From Acholoe squamosa (Eukaryota > Annelida > Polychaeta > Phyllodocida > Polynoidae), in assembly GCA_949317995.1 (NCBI GenBank), contig OX439036.1, positions 9,218,356-9,282,355 of the forward strand: a stretch of 64,000 bases of DNA. The letters run 5' to 3'. Shown piece by piece: positions 59,342 to 64,000 of this stretch. The translations under genes and the position numbers were made by a program. The notes beneath the pieces are model-generated. The model worked only from the letters and a program-made list of their open reading frames with translations. It did no database searches and was not told the origin of the DNA. Within the stretch, counting starts at the first letter, position 1. Each line of letters begins with the position of its first letter.

Positions 59342-59481
59342 TTCCAAGTAAAAAAAAAAAAGAAAGAAAAAAGTAACATAACAACAACAGGAAGTGTTGC
59401 TAAGTTTTGTGAGATAATATGCTATATGTTGAACACAAAACAGCGCAGTGACTGAGGGTGGGTCAGTCACACAGTGACAAT

Positions 59482-59526
59482 CTGACAGTGACACTCACAC
59501 TGAGTCAGTGTGAGTGTCACTGTCAG
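59482..59526. repeat. Perfect 45-bp palindrome
   Basis: CTGACAGTGACACTCACACT-GA, one central G, then the exact reverse complement. 22-bp arms with a 1-nt centre; more diverged GACAGT/CAGTCA copies flank it. Confidence 0.95.
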
Positions 59527-60126
59527 ACTGACTGACAGGTCCACACTCCCAGAGTTCGACTTCAGTTTATGTTCATACCCATATCTAGTGCATGACTGCT
59601 TAGATCTTCTCAAAAAACACATTTTAAAGTGGGTGTCAGTTAGTCCACAATTTAAAAAGTTTAAAATGTCCAACTGTCATCTAAAAAGGTCACTGAAATG
59701 TTATGATCTATGGGCTCCTTTGTGTTATTCTACCTCTTAGAACAAAGCATATGGAAATCATATATCTATAGCACTGAACCCTGTATGCCCACGGGTGTGG
59801 CATACAATATCCCGTACGCCACGCCCCCCGTACGCCACGCACAGGTAGAATTTATTACAATTGTGTGCATACATCCCCAGCAACTTTTGGCTCTAAAAAC
59901 GTTATTTTTCAGTCAATTTTAAAAATTCAAAAACCAAAATGATCGGGAAACAATAATAAAGATGATGAATCCCATTAATCCTGGGTAGCTTTATCCTATC
60001 ATGGTGTACGTGGCATCAATATATGACGATCGTCATCCCAGTAGGCAAAAGTAACACTAAAGATAAGATTTCTAAGTCCCACCTCTTGAAAAATCATTTG
60101 CTATTGTTCTTATAGGTAGAAAAAAA

Positions 60127-60268
60127 CAAAAACACAACGAGTGGGGCAAACAGAGGTTGTATGCTTATTCGTGAATTGCCCCTGCTGCCCTGTGGGCACC
60201 CTGGGCAGCAGGGGCAACTCACTCATGGGCATACAGCCTCTGTATGCCCAGAATATGTTGTGTTTTTG
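60127..60268. repeat. 142-bp imperfect foldback
   Basis: Arms run from CAAAAACACAAC to its complement GTTGTGTTTTTG. The inner part TTGCCCCTGCTGCCC / GGGCAGCAGGGGCAA is perfect. Foldback MITE-like; no target duplication seen. Confidence 0.8.
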
Positions 60269-60473
60269 GTTAATATTTCCTTGTAGAACTGTGTGCAATT
60301 AACAAGTTTGATTTGAGGGTAAATCCACCTTTGCAAGAATGATATAGAATATTTCAGACATTCCCTGGCATTATTTTATTGGCGAATGCAGAAAACCAAA
60401 TTACTCAGGGCCACCGTGCGAGGATACCAAACGATGCACTGCGGCCTGTGTGACAGCAACGCCTCTCGCATTA

Positions 60474-61610
60474 GATTTCAAGATGGCTTTATTGACTAAT
60501 GTACAGGTACATTTATGTCAACACCAGGTTTTCATTAACCATAAAACGGGGATACTTTGTCCCTTAAGGGGTAACTTTAGCCCAGTCACAGAAAAATGTT
60601 GTTTTGATCTCGATATTACAATCAAGGATATTTTTCATATCTAGGTTACTTTTATCAAAAAGCCTATCATCTAAGCTACAATTTTAGCCTAAATAGAATT
60701 TTGAAAGTGATAGTTATATTTAGATATAAGGCAATGAGCAGAGGCTAAAATTTTCACCAATTTTCGGTGTGTCCGGAAATTGCGTCTAGATCAACCAATA
60801 ATATTCAAGAATGAGTCTGGTGGTTTTTAACCAACAATTAATTAACCCAAAGGCATCTCAAATCAAGTGCACTATATTCATTTAGCCCAAGAAGGATTTT
60901 ATTATTTCACATTTTCTGTATAATTATAATTTCTCTAAAAAAATTGGGGTTACTTTGGCCCTTGGGGGTAACTTTGGCCCGCCACTACTCAATGCCTGTC
61001 ATTTTAGGCAAAATAGTCGTATTTTTCACAATTTTTGGTACATGCCATATTTTAGACTGTATCCATGAGTTTTGTTCACCTTTCATGAAAAATACCTGAA
61101 TTGGATCCCTTCTAAGAATGCTTTTTATATTGACAAAGTTTTTAGGGGTAACTTTGACCCAATATTTGGTTGTGAAAAAAACAAGAAATATACTACCATA
61201 GGGAATCCCTTGTGGGCCAAAGTTGCCCCGAAGTAAGGGTAACTTTGCCCCAACCTATTTTGATGTAAATCTACTACTTGCTGTACACAAAATTTTAAAA
61301 TTACACATACATCTGAAAGATACTAACTAAAACTCATACTAATTATAGTCATTTCTCCAATACTTGCACTCCTATCATGCTAATTTTTTGGAAATATCCA
61401 AAAAGTGGGCCAAAGTTTGAAAGTATCCCCGCCTTTACGGTACAATGTTGTAGACAGATTTTATATACGAGTATATACAGTTCACAGCTCCTGGCCTTTT
61501 AGATGATTTGCAATATGGGGCCACTGCTGGTATTTGAGAAAGTTTCCTAGTGTCATCGTGTCTTTTATAGTAATCAATGAACTTGAGTTGAGGTATTTTG
61601 TTTCAAACAC
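60474..61610 (-). mobile_element. LINE 3' tail, split by a MITE
   Basis: 60474-60537 and 61443-61610 together match 1840-2075: TTCAAGATGGCTTTATTGAC, then CAATGTTGTAGACAGATTTT and CCTAGTGTCATCGTGTCTTT. Same strand and same family as the copy at 1828-2150. Confidence 0.82.
60538..61440. mobile_element. 903-bp TA-flanked MITE with GGTAACTTTG repeats
   Basis: Left end (A)CCATAAAACGGGGATACT, right end AGTATCCCCGCCTTTACGG, with TA on both sides (60536-60537 and 61441-61442). Internal copies of GGGGTAACTTTGGCCC-like motifs at 60567, 60946, 60965, 61143, 61203 and 61228. Inserted in the LINE tail. Confidence 0.82.
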
Positions 61611-61619
61611 ATTAGAGAC

Positions 61620-62549
61620 GTCGATTCGTACGGACGAAAATGAACCTAAGTACAGTAAAAGTTGTGTGAACCCTGTTGCAACTGGTAGCACCTCCATTTA
61701 ATGGAGGTGAATCCATGCGCAGGGCTCCCATAGAGCTGACACTAACCATTGACTTAAACTGTCATTTTCTATATTTCCCTTGGTCAGAATGCTTTAAAAC
61801 TTCAGAGACAATGAGTTCACTAATAGAAGATTACTCGCTGAAAGTTTAATGAGGGTATTATGAGTAGAACTACCATTAATTAATTGGGAAAGTTAGAAGT
61901 GTAGGTTGTGCGGGATTGACAGGTGAAAAGTGCAATGGGGTAATGAATTCAAAACTCATTCTATCAAAATCTACTTGGAGAATCTCCTTCATATTCTCAC
62001 AAAATGGTGGTTTATATGTTGAGATGACTCGCTCAAAGTTTCAGATAATTTGATAAAACAGTTTTAGAGAAAAATGATATTTCTTGCACCCCTACGATGC
62101 ACCATATAGACCTAGAATGGTACACGCTGGTTTGTTATTCACCTCCAAAGCATGTCTGCTGCAGCCTAGTGTAGGTGTGTGGTGGCGCCCCCTGTAAACA
62201 AATCTCTACTTTTCGTCCAGACCAATGTTGACAGTCTGTGACAGGTCCAGACTCGAATCGGACCAAATTTGTGTTTTGGTCGGCACATCAAGCCTGCTAG
62301 CTACATAACTAATTCAACCTAACATCCAAAATCTAGGAGTCTGAAAGAAAGTTGCGTTTCCTACTTATTAGACTCTGACAAACTCTTGATTAACAATTAA
62401 AGAGGACCTTACGCAGGAAAATATCTCAGACATCGCGGCACATTTCAAACTTCGTCCGCCATAGTTTGTGTACATTCCCAGCGTACCCTGTGGTTCGGGT
62501 GTTTCCGTGATATCCGGTGGGCTGCTGACGGAAACGTCCGAACGCTTGA
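61620..62549. other. Intergenic DNA upstream of CALR
   Basis: No gene or repeat recognised up to the promoter modules. A minus-strand open frame (62368-62658) overlaps the promoter; it shows no known similarity. Confidence 0.4.
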
Positions 62550-62568
62550 GGTGGTGACTTGTGATTGG
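62550..62568 (-). promoter_or_regulatory. ERSE-like module 1 in the CALR promoter
   Basis: GGTGG-N9-ATTGG, which reads CCAAT-N9-CCACC on the other strand. The ER stress response element is CCAAT-N9-CCACG, so spacing is exact and 9 of 10 fixed bases match. It lies 130 bp upstream of the calreticulin ATG. ERSEs drive UPR induction of calreticulin genes in mammals; the call here is inference from sequence. Confidence 0.55.
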
Positions 62569-62582
62569 CTGCGAGCTCTCGT

Positions 62583-62601
62583 CCAATGAGAATCTACCAT
62601 C
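62583..62601 (+). promoter_or_regulatory. ERSE-like module 2 in the CALR promoter (weaker)
   Basis: CCAAT-N9-CCATC on the plus strand, 14 bp after module 1. The CCAAT half and the 9-nt spacing are exact; the second half matches CCACG at 3 of 5. A CACGTG E-box follows at 62614-62619. Confidence 0.35.
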
Positions 62602-62697
62602 TGTCCCGGCCATCACGTGTACTTGGTGTAAAGAGGGACAACACGCTGGACGGATCATCCTAGATCCCAGTCAGAAACTGCCGTGAACTGCAGCAAA

Positions 62698-62779
62698 ATG
62701 AAGGGGCTGCTTATCCTAGCGTGTGCAGTGGCTGTAGCCCTGTCCGACCCAACAGTATACTTCAAGGAAGAATTCACAG
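62698..62779 (+). CDS. CALR: Calreticulin, first coding exon (gene runs out of the window)
   Basis: Calreticulin is the calcium-binding lectin chaperone of the ER lumen, folding monoglucosylated glycoproteins and buffering Ca2+. The exon starts at ATG 62698 and ends at donor GTTAGT (62780) in phase 1. It encodes a 16-residue hydrophobic signal peptide (MKGLLILACAVAVALS) followed by DPTVYFKEEFT, the mature N-terminus typical of calreticulins (human EPAVYFKEQF). The rest of the window to 64000 is intron 1, with no second exon seen. The upstream region has ERSE-like modules and head-to-head linkage with C19orf44. Calnexin also has a related domain, but not this exact N-terminus right after the signal peptide. 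Confidence 0.9.
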
Positions 62780-64000
62780 GTTAGTACTTTTTGCATAGTT
62801 CCACGCCGAACGTCAGGTCATCTCAACGCTTGCCGGTTTGCTCAACGACATGGCCACCCCGCCTACTTATGATATGCGGCCTGACCGTAGCGTTTGTCAC
62901 TCAAGTTTATGCAGTATTTACACATCGATGAAGTGAATTCTAAGGTGCACCCGGTTCGTAACTTTATGGGGATGTGTTATATAGTCACCATTATGATATA
63001 GTACGAAGTATTGGTGTATTTTGCGATGTGTATTGTGGTCGTTTTGGAGCCGAGACGGAGTGGGCTGGGCCGCGTCTTGCTTCATTAGGTCACAGTGCCA
63101 CGCAGACAAGTGTGGAGGGCCAGGCCAGGCTTTTTCTCACAGGAATTATTCCACATTCTGGTACTTGCTATGTCTACCAAAGTCCTTATGTGTTTTAGAC
63201 CAAGTTTACATAGTAAATGATGATATTGATGTGTATTGGTAGAACTTAATTTAAATACTACATGTAAATAGTGTACCGTTATTATACTTTTTATAAATAC
63301 TGTAGTGATTGCCACATCATGGCAGGTGTACCAAGTCAATAATCATTGATATAAGGCCCATGTCATCGGGTTTGAGTGGTAAAAGGAAAATCGTGGACCA
63401 GAATGTTTAACTGGTGTGAATTGCCTTGTCTGGACTTGTAAATAAGCCGACTGTGGCCTTCCTACTAAGTTGTACCAACATTGTGATAGAAGTGGATTCA
63501 TTTAGACTTTAGTAAAGCATGCCCTTGCATGTCTTAGCCTTTAGGCTTTGCCCAAAGCAAATGTCTGGTATAGTCCCATGTTTTTTTATACTGTTCCCAA
63601 AAAATTAGGCTAAATAGGCCTATTACTGGTATTATGAAGACTTAGCACCAAATGGTGTATTATAACCAGGTCCTCCACACATTAAGGCGATTATATGTTC
63701 CCAGTCTTGAGCTTAGGAATGGTGTTTATTTACTAATCATTGATTGATAGAAATAACCAAAGAGGGCCAGGGTGATAAAACAAAATTAGATTTAAATGCT
63801 AGTTCACAATTATCCCTGGGTTATCCCACGTTTAGCATCCCCTTGACTTAGTGGATGGATCTATAAATAAATGTGGAGTATCCCCAGTCAGTGGGATCCA
63901 TGTTGGTCCTGTGGAGGCTTCTCATTGGCTAACAAGTTCTAGTGACATCATTAACTGCTGGCCTTACGTCATGCCCCGGGTCAGACCCTGTATATTCATA
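62780..64000 (+). other. CALR intron 1 (partial)
   Basis: Follows donor GTTAGT at 62780. No second calreticulin exon is visible before the window ends, and no repeat family named above is obvious. Confidence 0.6.

Noticed and set aside
62368-62658. 96-codon minus-strand open frame upstream of CALR
   Set aside because: Overlaps the promoter modules and resembles no known protein; treated as chance.

Overview
This is a metazoan nuclear window from a repeat-rich invertebrate genome. The evidence is intron-rich genes with GT-AG junctions, animal-type gene content, LINE remnants, and dense MITEs and minisatellites. I cannot fix the species. A lancelet, another invertebrate deuterostome or a lophotrochozoan would all fit. 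There are no prokaryotic genes, CRISPR arrays, tRNAs or rRNAs that I can support.

Three host genes are visible. (1) Cystathionine gamma-lyase (CTH) on the + strand: ten exons between 18642 and 29702 give 345 residues ending at a stop. Only the N-terminal exon, about 57 residues in the human enzyme, was not found. (2) The orthologue of human C19orf44 (DUF4614-type C-terminus) on the - strand: nine coding exons from ATG at 56201 to stop at 37777, predicted 793 aa, with a 12.1 kb fourth intron. (3) The first coding exon of calreticulin (CALR) on the + strand at 62698-62779, with two ERSE-like promoter modules just upstream. CALR and C19orf44 are head-to-head, as human CALR3 and C19orf44 are, so this looks like conserved bilaterian microsynteny.

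The rest is mobile and repetitive DNA. 1-18.6 kb: GC-rich low-complexity DNA, LINE remnants, a 2.4 kb block present twice (2.87-5.27 kb; again in three pieces at 7.87-13.37 kb) and a satellite pair at 13.36-14.16 kb. 18.6-30 kb: CTH, with a 31-bp minisatellite and a 0.9 kb GA-rich microsatellite in one intron. 30-37.7 kb: the CTH 3' flank, a 42-bp satellite (33.28-34.46 kb) and MITE clusters. 37.8-56.2 kb: C19orf44, whose introns hold nested MITEs, a 56-bp tandem array (46.2-46.7 kb) and a 30/31-bp minisatellite (50.26-50.96 kb). 56.2-62.7 kb: the intergenic space, with a dead LINE, a perfect 45-bp palindrome and a 0.9 kb MITE inserted in a LINE tail.

The most notable non-genic signal is a set of short non-autonomous DNA elements. 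One family is flanked by TA, has inverted ends starting CCGTAA or CTGTAAA, carries internal copies of a TATAAG(A/C/G)CGCACC motif, and occurs in exact size classes of 232-233 bp and 292 bp. A second, piggyBac-like family is flanked by TTAA, starts CCCTTT and is rich in GCATCATG. In each family one copy carries an expanded internal minisatellite, so MITE subrepeats appear to seed tandem arrays here.
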